From positions 1-42,295 of the forward strand of contig JAVCCI010000027.1 in NCBI GenBank assembly GCA_030765555.1: a stretch of 42,295 nucleotides of DNA, read 5' to 3'. How positions within the stretch are numbered: position 1 is the stretch's first letter; each line of letters starts with the position of its first letter. The stretch is from Candidatus Kappaea frigidicola (GTDB taxonomy: Bacteria > Omnitrophota > Gorgyraeia > JAGLLT01). A program made the position numbers and the translations under genes. Below are positions 1-7,455 of this stretch, piece after piece. The notes under the pieces were generated by a model. That model saw only the letters and a list, made by a program, of their open reading frames with translations, was not told where the DNA came from and made no database searches.

Positions 1-219
1 TCCCTAACGGTGTTATCAACTAAAGCCAAAGTACTTATTTGTCCGGCTATGCATGAAAATATGTATAAAAATAAAGTAGTAACTGAAAATATCAGCACCC
101 TAAAAAAAAGAGGTTACAAATTTTCTGGTCCCATAAAGGGTAAGCTTTTGAATAATAAATTAGCCATGGGGCATCTGCAGGAAATTAATCTGATTTTTAA
201 AAGTCTCAAACAGCTATAA
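1..219 (+). CDS. coaC: Phosphopantothenoylcysteine decarboxylase (CoaC/Dfp flavoprotein), C-terminal part, truncated by window start
   Basis: Frame 1 open from base 1; VLICPAMHENMYKNK resembles the Dfp PAMN/HxxM motif; directly followed by CoaB ORF. Confidence 0.75.
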   Translation, partial: SLTVLSTKAKVLICPAMHENMYKNKVVTENISTLKKRGYKFSGPIKGKLLNNKLAMGHLQEINLIFKSLKQL

Positions 220-220
220 T

Positions 221-865
221 ATGACACGGAAAAAAAGCCTCAATTTTTTGATTTCTGCTGGACCCACCAGAGAACCCATAGATCCCATAAGGTTTATTTC
301 TAATTATTCTACTGGATATTTAGGTTATGAAATGGCTAAAGCAGTAAAAAAACGGGGACATAAAGTTATTTTAGTGAGCGGGCCGGTAGCTCTAAAGAAA
401 CCCGCAGGTGTTAAGCGTATTGAGGTTACTACTGCCAAAGAGATGCTTAAATCCTTAAAAGATAATATAAGATGGGCTAATTGTCTGATAATGGCTGCGG
501 CAGTATCTGATTTTCGTGTAAAAAAAATTAATCAACAGAAAATCAAAAAGAATACTTTTGAACCATCTCTTCAACTAATAAAAAACCCAGATATACTAAA
601 ATGTCTTAAACCGTATAAAAAGGGCAAAATTTTTGTGGGCTTTGCTTTGGAGACTGAAAATCTATATGAGAATGCTAAAGCGAAACTTAAAAGCAAGGGT
701 TTAGATTTAATAGTGGCTAATCAGAAAAGCGGTAAATCAGCATGTTTTGGTGAAACGATTAACACCTACTATGTAATAGATAAGTCGTTTAATTGCAGTG
801 TGTTGAAAGATAAATCTAAAAGCTATATATCAAGGCATATAATTGACAAATCTTTTAACCTATGA
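221..865 (+). CDS. coaB: Phosphopantothenate-cysteine ligase (CoaB)
   Basis: ISAGPTREPIDPIRFISNYSTGYLGYEMA and AAAVSDFR motifs; separate ORF starting 1 nt after the CoaC stop. Confidence 0.88.
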   Translation: MTRKKSLNFLISAGPTREPIDPIRFISNYSTGYLGYEMAKAVKKRGHKVILVSGPVALKKPAGVKRIEVTTAKEMLKSLKDNIRWANCLIMAAAVSDFRVKKINQQKIKKNTFEPSLQLIKNPDILKCLKPYKKGKIFVGFALETENLYENAKAKLKSKGLDLIVANQKSGKSACFGETINTYYVIDKSFNCSVLKDKSKSYISRHIIDKSFNL

Positions 866-871
866 TATAAT
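843..871 (+). promoter_or_regulatory. Sigma70-type consensus promoter upstream of pilin gene cluster
   Basis: TTGACA (843-848), 17-nt spacer, TATAAT (866-871); overlaps the 3' end of coaB. Confidence 0.75.
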
Positions 872-908
872 TTAAATAACAAAGAAAAGGTATGATAAAT
901 TGGTTAAA

Positions 909-1322
909 ATGAGGGTGTTGATGGAGCGCCCGATAAATAGAAGTTATACATTAATTGAATTATTAATGTCGCTCTCTGTTATATTTATAATTTTAGGGCT
1001 TATGTTACCCAGTGTCTTCGGTGTTAACAGGCAAGCAGTAAAGACACAATGTGCTAATAATTTACGTCAGGCTTCACAAGTTTTAAATGCTTGGGCAATG
1101 AGCCATGATAATTTCCCCCAAGACTATAATGAGTTGGTTACCGAAGGGTACATAAGTAACCTTAGTGTTTTTAAATGCCCTTGCACTAACTCAATTAGTG
1201 ATTACGAGTTTCTAGTCAAGGGCAAATCAGTAAATAGTGTTGGGGCCAGTGAGGTTTTAATTCGTTGTAATCATTGTAGTATGTCTGTTTATATGGATAC
1301 TCACGTTGAACAAGATAAATAG
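909..1322 (+). CDS. Type IV pilin/pseudopilin-like protein (start uncertain: 900, 909 or 921)
   Basis: N-terminal SYTLIELLMSLSVIFIILGLMLP; Cys pairs CPC and CNHC in C-terminal part. Confidence 0.7.
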   Translation: MRVLMERPINRSYTLIELLMSLSVIFIILGLMLPSVFGVNRQAVKTQCANNLRQASQVLNAWAMSHDNFPQDYNELVTEGYISNLSVFKCPCTNSISDYEFLVKGKSVNSVGASEVLIRCNHCSMSVYMDTHVEQDK

Positions 1323-1352
1323 AAAATTTCATTAAAGAAGGAGGTGGACAAG

Positions 1353-1760
1353 ATGAAAAGTAAAAAAGGTTTTACACTCGTCGAGTTGATGATTGTTATG
1401 GTTATTATAGGTATTTTGTTAAGCCTGTTACTTCCGGGTGTATTTACAGCTCGTCAGGAAGCCTTAAAGACTCAGGTAGCCAGTAACATGCGCCAGATAG
1501 GTATTGCTCTATATGCTCATGCTAAGAATAATTCTGGAGAGTTACCTGCTACTTTAGCTGCTTTGGATCCCGAATATATTGAAGGCATGTCTGACATTAA
1601 TACTAATATTGATGGCAATGCATTCACTTACGAGTATGAAGATGCTAGCGGCAATCTTTATAGTTTGAAAGCAAGCGATGTATTAGTTACTGATGATGAC
1701 GGTGATAATGCGACTGATTATGAACTTCGAGCTGATGGTGCTGTTGATACATCTCCATAG
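1353..1760 (+). CDS. Type IV pilin/pseudopilin (prepilin N-methylation motif)
   Basis: KKGFTLVELMIVMVIIGILLSLLLPG; AAGGAGG upstream of ATG 1353 (track start 1344 is a GTG directly behind the SD). Confidence 0.85.
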   Translation: MKSKKGFTLVELMIVMVIIGILLSLLLPGVFTARQEALKTQVASNMRQIGIALYAHAKNNSGELPATLAALDPEYIEGMSDINTNIDGNAFTYEYEDASGNLYSLKASDVLVTDDDGDNATDYELRADGAVDTSP

Positions 1761-1790
1761 TTAATGGTCACTAGCAGTTGTTAAGAATGT

Positions 1791-1825
1791 AAAAAGCACT
1801 TAAGGAGTAGCTTTAAGTGCTTTTT
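1791..1825 (+). terminator. Intrinsic terminator
   Basis: AAAAAGCACTTAA-ggagtagct-TTAAGTGCTTTTT inverted repeat with T tract. Confidence 0.85.
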
Positions 1826-1861
1826 ACCTAATATTAGCCGATCGGCTGATATGTTAATTTT

Positions 1862-2296
1862 ATGCCCGGAGATGGAATTTTGAAGAGGAAGCTAAAAAGT
1901 TTTACTTTAGTTGAACTTATGATAGTTGTAGTTATTATAAGTATCTTGATTAGCCTTAGTTTAACAGGTATATTCATTGGCCAGCAACAGGCTCTTGAAA
2001 CAAGAACAATGAGTAATTTAAGGCAATGCTCTATAGCTATTTATAGTTATGCTAAAAATAATGGGGGTGACTGCCCTAATAACTGGTCAGACTTAACTGC
2101 GGGGTCAAATCCTTACCTTGATAGCCTTGAGGTTACTAAAAACGGCAAAGGCATTACCTTTAATCTTGATTGTGCTGGACTTAATATGTATCAGATGTCT
2201 TTGGGTGAAGCCTTAGCTAGTGATTCTCTAGGTGAAGATCCCTCAAATCAGGCTGTTTATGGCGATGGACACGTTGCTATAATGGGTGGAACCTAA
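1862..2296 (+). CDS. Type IV pilin/pseudopilin
   Basis: KSFTLVELMIVVVIISILISLSLTG prepilin motif. Confidence 0.8.
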   Translation: MPGDGILKRKLKSFTLVELMIVVVIISILISLSLTGIFIGQQQALETRTMSNLRQCSIAIYSYAKNNGGDCPNNWSDLTAGSNPYLDSLEVTKNGKGITFNLDCAGLNMYQMSLGEALASDSLGEDPSNQAVYGDGHVAIMGGT

Positions 2297-2339
2297 TTAA
2301 TAACCATATTTATGGAAGTTTATATTAGATTACCAATAC

Positions 2340-2372
2340 AGCACTTAGGTTAATATTCCTAAGTGCTTTTTT
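2340..2372 (+). terminator. Intrinsic terminator
   Basis: AGCACTTAGG-ttaatatt-CCTAAGTGCT followed by TTTTT; stem resembles the 1791-1825 terminator. Confidence 0.85.
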
Positions 2373-2465
2373 CACTTGACTTTTCGCTTTTAAGTGATAA
2401 ATTGGTATCAAGTTTATATTTAGAGACTATATAGTATTACTGGCACGCAGTTAAAGGAGTAAAAT

Positions 2466-3140
2466 GTGGGAATAAAATATAAGGTTAATAGAGATATCTT
2501 TAAAACATGGTCCCGAACAATGGCATACGTTTTGGGGCTTTGGTTTGCTGATGGTAGCCTTGAAGACGCATGGTATATTAGAGGTAAATATATTAGGTTT
2601 GTAAGTACAGATTATAGTTTGACATTATCAGTTAAGCACATTTTAGCAGCACAGCATCCAATAAAAATACTACCTCCTACTACAAAAAATGGCAAGAGGA
2701 AATATTTCATAAGGATAGGTGATCACGAGATTTATACTGATCTTGAAAAATTAGGGGTTCATCCGAACAAATCACTTACCATGAAATTTCCTCAAGTTCC
2801 TATTGATTTTCTTTCTGATTTTGTGCGCGGATATTTAGATGGTGACGGATGTGTACATATAGAAAAAGCTAAAAGAAGAATTAAGGTTATTTTTACGTCT
2901 GGGAGTAAGAATTTTTTGCAAGCTCTTTCTTTAACTCTTTCAAAATCATGCAAATTGATACATAATAAAGTATTTGATAGCCATAGAAGCTATCAGTTGC
3001 GCTATGCATCTGCGGAAGCATTAAAATTATTAAACTATCTCTATGATGACCTTAAAAAAGACATTCCATATTTAAATAGAAAATATCAAATATTTCAGAG
3101 ATATTTGTTAGAACGAAAGGCGGTATGCCCAAGCGGTTAA
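2466..3140 (+). CDS. Free-standing LAGLIDADG-family homing endonuclease, GTG start
   Basis: Two motifs YVLGLWFADGSL and FVRGYLDGDGCV; AAAGGAG 6 nt upstream of GTG; stop codon lies inside tRNA-Cys. Confidence 0.85.
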   Translation: MGIKYKVNRDIFKTWSRTMAYVLGLWFADGSLEDAWYIRGKYIRFVSTDYSLTLSVKHILAAQHPIKILPPTTKNGKRKYFIRIGDHEIYTDLEKLGVHPNKSLTMKFPQVPIDFLSDFVRGYLDGDGCVHIEKAKRRIKVIFTSGSKNFLQALSLTLSKSCKLIHNKVFDSHRSYQLRYASAEALKLLNYLYDDLKKDIPYLNRKYQIFQRYLLERKAVCPSG

Positions 3141-3194
3141 GGGGACGGTCTGCAAAACCGTTATTCATCGGTTCGAATCCGATTGCCGCCTCCA
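3119..3194 (+). tRNA. tRNA-Cys(GCA)
   Basis: Acceptor GGCGGTA/TGCCGCC, anticodon loop CTGCAAA, T-loop TTCGAAT, U73, encoded CCA. Confidence 0.95.
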
Positions 3195-3215
3195 GTAAAT
3201 ATTAATTTTTTATAA

Positions 3216-3302
3216 GGGCGAGTGGTGGAATGGCAGACACGTGGGACTTAAAATCCCATGGATGAATAATCCGTGTGGGTTCGACTCCCACCTCGCCCAC
3301 CA
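3216..3302 (+). tRNA. tRNA-Leu(TAA)
   Basis: Acceptor GGGCGAG/CTCGCCC, anticodon stem-loop TGGGA-CTTAAAA-TCCCA, long variable arm, encoded CCA. Confidence 0.95.
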
Positions 3303-3382
3303 TTCTACTTCGCCAAGCAACTTTCGTCCTTGGCTTCGTAGGAATGCGAAAATGTAAGCCCGAGTGCATGGCAAATGGCTAA
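3295..3382 (+). repeat. Post-tRNA direct repeat, copy 1
   Basis: gcccaccattctacttcgccaagcaactttcgtccttggcttcgtaggaatgcg... near-identical to 3682-3769. Confidence 0.9.
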
Positions 3383-3441
3383 GGGCATATAAAAAACAAT
3401 AACCAAGACAAAACAGGATTAATCCCGCCAGAGGCGGACAG

Positions 3442-3458
3442 GGATTAAGACGCTCATT
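3442..3458 (+). repeat. 17-bp inverted repeat, left arm (tRNA-Val unit)
   Basis: GGATTAAGACGCTCATT; exact reverse complement at 3920-3936. Confidence 0.9.
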
Positions 3459-3612
3459 ATTGACAAATTGTTGGTGAGCTCTAAGGATTAAGTAAAAAGC
3501 AAAAAAACATAGAAAAAAACAAAAAGATAATTATTCGCTTGTGACTTATGACTGGTGTCTTGTGACTTGTGTTTTGTAACTTGTGACTTAAATATTAGAA
3601 TGAGCGAAGGTG

Positions 3613-3689
3613 GGGCGCATGGCGCAGTTGGTTAGCGTGCTTGCATGACATGCAAGAGGTCATAGGTTCGAATCCTATTGTGCCCACCA
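3613..3689 (+). tRNA. tRNA-Val(GAC)
   Basis: Acceptor GGGCGCA/TGTGCCC, anticodon stem-loop CTTGC-ATGACAT-GCAAG, T-arm ATAGG-TTCGAAT-CCTAT, encoded CCA. Confidence 0.95.
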
Positions 3690-3769
3690 TTCTACTTCGC
3701 CAAGCAACTTTCGTCCTTGGCTTCGTAGGAATGCGGAAATGTAAGAGCGGGTGCATGGCAAATAGCTAA
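3682..3769 (+). repeat. Post-tRNA direct repeat, copy 2
   Basis: Copy of 3295-3382 with few substitutions; hairpin CTAC-ttc-GCCAAG...CTTGGC-ttc-GTAG. Confidence 0.9.
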
Positions 3770-3919
3770 TAGCTAATAGCGAAGGGCTAAGGGCAAATAG
3801 CGTAGAGCGGATAAAAAAACAATAACCAAGACAAAACAGGATTAAGAATTAAGGATTAAGTTAGAAGCAGGATTTGAGTACAGAATTAAGTAAAAAAACT
3901 TAATTCTTAGAGCGAATAA

Positions 3920-3936
3920 AATGAGCGTCTTAATCC
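3920..3936 (-). repeat. 17-bp inverted repeat, right arm (tRNA-Val unit)
   Basis: AATGAGCGTCTTAATCC; exact reverse complement of 3442-3458. Confidence 0.9.
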
Positions 3937-3954
3937 TAATCGAGGAAATACGTT

Positions 3955-5661
3955 ATGAAGTTAGATACTCTAAGGCATTCAGCCTCGCACGTTATGGCTC
4001 AGGCCGTAAAAAGCATGTATAAAAATGTAAAGCTGGGGATAGGTCCGTCAATCGAGAATGGGTTTTATTATGATTTTGATCTTGATCAACCCATAAAAGA
4101 AGAGGATTTGCCTCGCATTGAAAAGAAAATGCGTGAAATTATAAAGAAGAACTATAAATTTGAAAAAGAGACTATTTCTAAAGATGAAGCCAAAAGACTC
4201 TTTAAAGATTTAAATGAGACGTATAAATTAGAATTGATTGATGAGCTTGAGGATGGAGAAATCTCTATATATAAAGATGGTGATTTTATTGATCTCTGTA
4301 AAGGGCCTCACCTTAATTCGACTGCTGAGATAGGGCATTTCAAGCTTTTAAATGTAGCCGGAGCTTATTGGAGGGGAAGCGAAAAGAATCCGCAGCTTAC
4401 TCGAATATACGCTACAGCTTTTGAAACAAAAAAAGAATTAGACGATTATTTGAATAGGCTTGAAGAAGCTAAAAAGAGAGATCACCGAAAAGGATTTGCT
4501 CTAGGATATTTTAGTATGCATCAGGAAGTTGGGCCAGGCTTGGTGGTATATCATCCTAAGGGAGCCTTATTGAGAAGTCTCATCGTGGATTATTTAAAAA
4601 ATGAGCACCTCAGACGTGGTTATCAGATGGTTTTAGGGCCCCACATAATGAAGTCGGATATCTGGAAGACTTCCGGGCATGCTGATTTTTACAAGGAAAA
4701 TATGTATTTCTTTGATATAGAAGGGCAAGAGTATGTGGTTAAGCCCATGAATTGTCCTGCGCATATTTTAGTTTACGCATCAAAGATTAGAAGTTATAAT
4801 GATTTACCTATAAGGTTCTTTGAGTTGGGTACTGTTTACAGGCATGAGAAGTCAGGAGTTTTACACGGACTGCTTAGGGTTAGAGGCTTTACACAGGATG
4901 ATGCACATATTTTTTGCATGCGAAATCAGCTGCAAGAAGAGATAGTGGGGGTAATCAAATTTGTTAAAGCTGTCATGGCTAACTTTGGGTTTACTGATTA
5001 CGAATACGAAGTTAGTACTCGTCCTGAAAAATATATCGGCTTAGAGCATGATTGGGATAATGCCGAAAAGATACTTATTCAATCATTAGAAGCTGAGGGT
5101 GAAAAATTTGACATCAATGAAAAAGATGGAGCTTTTTACGGTCCCAAGATAGATATTAAGATTAAAGATGCCTTGGGAAGACCATGGCAGTGCGCAACTA
5201 TTCAATGTGATTTTGCTCTGCCGGAACGCTTCGATTTATCATACATAGATAATCAAGGTAAGAAGCAGCGTCCCGTTATGCTACATAGAGTAATCGTAGG
5301 CAGTATAGAGCGCTTTATGGGTGTGCTGCTGGAACATTATGATTTTGATTTACCTTTATGGTTGGCGCCGGTTCAGATAAGGATGCTTCCGGTTACATCA
5401 AGAGCTCAAGAGTTCGCGTTGGAAGTTAGTGAGAAATTGAATACTACCTATAGAGTTGAAGTTGATTTAAATAATGAAACCCTAGGTAATAAAATTAGAA
5501 AAGCACAACAGGAAAAAATTCCTTATATGGTTATTTTGGGTGACCGAGAAATAAAGAATAATACTCTTTCGATTAGATCGCTAAAAAAAGGTGATTTAGG
5601 TAATATTAATTTAGATGAATTTGTAAAAGTATTGGCCGAGGATTTATTGAACAGGAGGTGA
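3955..5661 (+). CDS. thrS: Threonyl-tRNA synthetase lacking the N-terminal TGS domain
   Basis: Starts directly at LRHSASHVMAQAV (editing domain); class II motifs and C-terminal anticodon-binding domain present. Confidence 0.95.
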   Translation: MKLDTLRHSASHVMAQAVKSMYKNVKLGIGPSIENGFYYDFDLDQPIKEEDLPRIEKKMREIIKKNYKFEKETISKDEAKRLFKDLNETYKLELIDELEDGEISIYKDGDFIDLCKGPHLNSTAEIGHFKLLNVAGAYWRGSEKNPQLTRIYATAFETKKELDDYLNRLEEAKKRDHRKGFALGYFSMHQEVGPGLVVYHPKGALLRSLIVDYLKNEHLRRGYQMVLGPHIMKSDIWKTSGHADFYKENMYFFDIEGQEYVVKPMNCPAHILVYASKIRSYNDLPIRFFELGTVYRHEKSGVLHGLLRVRGFTQDDAHIFCMRNQLQEEIVGVIKFVKAVMANFGFTDYEYEVSTRPEKYIGLEHDWDNAEKILIQSLEAEGEKFDINEKDGAFYGPKIDIKIKDALGRPWQCATIQCDFALPERFDLSYIDNQGKKQRPVMLHRVIVGSIERFMGVLLEHYDFDLPLWLAPVQIRMLPVTSRAQEFALEVSEKLNTTYRVEVDLNNETLGNKIRKAQQEKIPYMVILGDREIKNNTLSIRSLKKGDLGNINLDEFVKVLAEDLLNRR

Positions 5662-5668
5662 GAGTTCC

Positions 5669-6181
5669 ATTTCTAGCGAAGCAAGAATAAATAGATTTAT
5701 TAGGGCTAGCAAAGTAAGAGTTGTAGGTAAAGAAGGAGAACAAATTGGTATTCTCTCTATTGAAGATGCCCTTAAGAAGGCGCAGGATGTAGAGCTTGAT
5801 TTAGTTGAGGTTGCCCCTTCAGCTGATCCACCAGTTTGTCGTATAATGGATTATTCTAAATATAAGTATGAACAATCCAAGAGGGCTAAAGAAGCAAAGA
5901 AAAACCAAAAAATAATTGACTTAAAAGAAATTAAGTTTAAGCCAAAAATCGAAGAGCATGATTATCAAGTTAAATTAGCCAAAGCTATTAATTTTTTAAA
6001 AAAAGATGAAAGAGTAAAAGTGAGTTTGCGCTACCGTGGTAGAGAAGTAACTCATCCTGAAATTGGCAAACGACTTTTAGATAGATTTGTTAGTGATGTT
6101 AGCCAGTATGGCGAACTAGCAAAAGAGCCCAATCAAATGGGTAAAACCATTATGATGTTTATTGATCCAAAAAAAAAGTAG
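5669..6181 (+). CDS. infC: Translation initiation factor IF-3 with ATT start codon (track start 5846 is internal)
   Basis: In-frame N-terminus SSEARINRFIRASKVRVVGKEGEQIGILSIEDALKKAQDVELDLVEVAPSADPPVCRIMDYSKYKYEQ; AGGAGGTG at 5653-5660, 8 nt before ATT; followed by rpmI-rplT. Confidence 0.93.
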   Translation: MSSEARINRFIRASKVRVVGKEGEQIGILSIEDALKKAQDVELDLVEVAPSADPPVCRIMDYSKYKYEQSKRAKEAKKNQKIIDLKEIKFKPKIEEHDYQVKLAKAINFLKKDERVKVSLRYRGREVTHPEIGKRLLDRFVSDVSQYGELAKEPNQMGKTIMMFIDPKKK

Positions 6182-6211
6182 CTTATTTAGAGTAAAGGAA
6201 GGATAACTTGA

Positions 6212-6409
6212 ATGCCAAAACTTAAAACAAATAAAGGGACGGCTAAGCGTTTCAAAGTAACCAAAAACGGTAAAATTAAACGCAATAAAGCTGGTAGTAG
6301 TCACATTTTAAGTAAAAAAACTAGAAAAAGAAAAAGAAGCTTAAGGCGGGGTGCAATGGTCGATCAGAAAGATGAAAAACGATTAAAGCAGTTATTACCC
6401 TATAGTTAA
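6212..6409 (+). CDS. rpmI: Ribosomal protein bL35
   Basis: [33 protein letters not shown]. Confidence 0.95.
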   Translation: MPKLKTNKGTAKRFKVTKNGKIKRNKAGSSHILSKKTRKRKRSLRRGAMVDQKDEKRLKQLLPYS

Positions 6410-6437
6410 TAAAAATTTTTTAAGGAGGAATTGAATT

Positions 6438-6806
6438 ATGCCTAAAGTAAAACATGCGCCTGCATCAAAGAAAAGAAAAAAGCGGGTGCTAAAGGCGGTA
6501 AAGGGTGCTAGAGGCGGGCGTAGTAAGCTTATCATAAGCGCCAAAGAAACTCTTAATAGAGCGCTTGCCTATGCATATAGGGATCGTAAGGTTAAGAAGA
6601 GGGAATATAGAACTCTCTGGATAACTAGAATTACAGCAGCTTGCAAGTTGCATGCTATAGGTTATTCAAAATTTATTAATGGATTAACTAAGGTCAAGAT
6701 TGTTTTGAATAGGAAAATGTTGGCTGAAGTTGCTGCAACTGATGACAACGCTTTTTCAAAACTAGTAAAATTAGTTAAAGAATCAGGATTAAAAAAGCAG
6801 GATTAA
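6438..6806 (+). CDS. rplT: Ribosomal protein bL20
   Basis: AKGARGGRSKL.., AYRDRKVKKREYRTLWITRI motifs. Confidence 0.95.
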   Translation: MPKVKHAPASKKRKKRVLKAVKGARGGRSKLIISAKETLNRALAYAYRDRKVKKREYRTLWITRITAACKLHAIGYSKFINGLTKVKIVLNRKMLAEVAATDDNAFSKLVKLVKESGLKKQD

Positions 6807-6816
6807 GGATTAAGAC

Positions 6817-6844
6817 GCTCACGATTGACGAATTGTTAGTGAGC
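6817..6844 (+). repeat. 28-nt hairpin module of intergenic element, copy C
   Basis: GCTCACGATTGACGAATTGTTAGTGAGC; same-length relatives at 3452-3479, 38040-38067 and 39526-39553, each flanked by GGATTAAG words. Confidence 0.85.
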
Positions 6845-6898
6845 TTAAAGGATTAAGTAAAAAGCAAAATCAAGTGAAATATAGGATTAAGAAAATAA

Positions 6899-7036
6899 AT
6901 GAAAACTTTTAAGGATCTTATTATATTAAGTAATGATTTAAATTATCTGGATGAAGCTGCAAGTGATAAAGTAAATAGCATGTGTGAGGAAATAGGAAAA
7001 ATGCTTTATGGTTTACAGAATAAGCTTAATCCTTAG
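6899..7036 (+). pseudogene. Relic of S23/IVP-type four-helix-bundle protein
   Basis: Translation MKTFKDLIILSNDLNYLDEAASDKVNSMCEEIGKMLYGLQNKLNP resembles N-terminus joined to C-terminal helix of S23-type four-helix-bundle proteins; lies inside repeat element. Confidence 0.6.
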
Positions 7037-7065
7037 AGCGAATAAAATGAGCGTCTTAATTCTTA

Positions 7066-7090
7066 GAGTGAGCGAATGCGAACGTCTTGA
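7066..7090 (+). repeat. Right-end module of intergenic element
   Basis: GAGTGAGCGAATGCGAACGTCTTGA; relatives at 21102-21126, 38174-38198 and 39777-39801. Confidence 0.85.
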
Positions 7091-7142
7091 TAGTTAATTA
7101 TTTAAAGTATCTAATAGGTATAATATATAAGGAGGTAGAACT

Positions 7143-7451
7143 ATGAATAAAGCTATAATAATGGCAAAAATCAAAAGACAGCAAGCAGAATTAGGTGAAA
7201 TCATAGCTGAAATCAGCAAAGATAGAAGGTTGAATAATATTTTGCGTGTGTTAGAGGTAAGGTATAGGGAAACAGAGCAGCTTTTAGATGCTATGGGTGA
7301 TAAGAGTTATATTCCAAAAGGTATTGAGGACTTAGATGCTCTTGATGAAATTAAAATAACAGAAAAGAAAATCGGTAAGATTAAAACCAGCATTAAGAAA
7401 ATGAAGCAACTGGACAAAGAAAAGAAGAAAATAGAAAAGAAGCTGAAATAA
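7143..7451 (+). CDS. Small coiled-coil hypothetical protein upstream of pheS
   Basis: AAGGAGG upstream; highly charged helical protein. Confidence 0.7.
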   Translation: MNKAIIMAKIKRQQAELGEIIAEISKDRRLNNILRVLEVRYRETEQLLDAMGDKSYIPKGIEDLDALDEIKITEKKIGKIKTSIKKMKQLDKEKKKIEKKLK

Positions 7452-7455
7452 TTTT

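Noticed and set aside
3303-3954. Possible CRISPR array in the repetitive tRNA region
   Set aside because: Repeats are not regularly spaced, words overlap and vary, no cas genes.
6790-7090. Diversity-generating retroelement template/variable pair
   Set aside because: No reverse transcriptase or C-type lectin target in the window; only the four-helix-bundle relic is DGR-reminiscent (via Avd).
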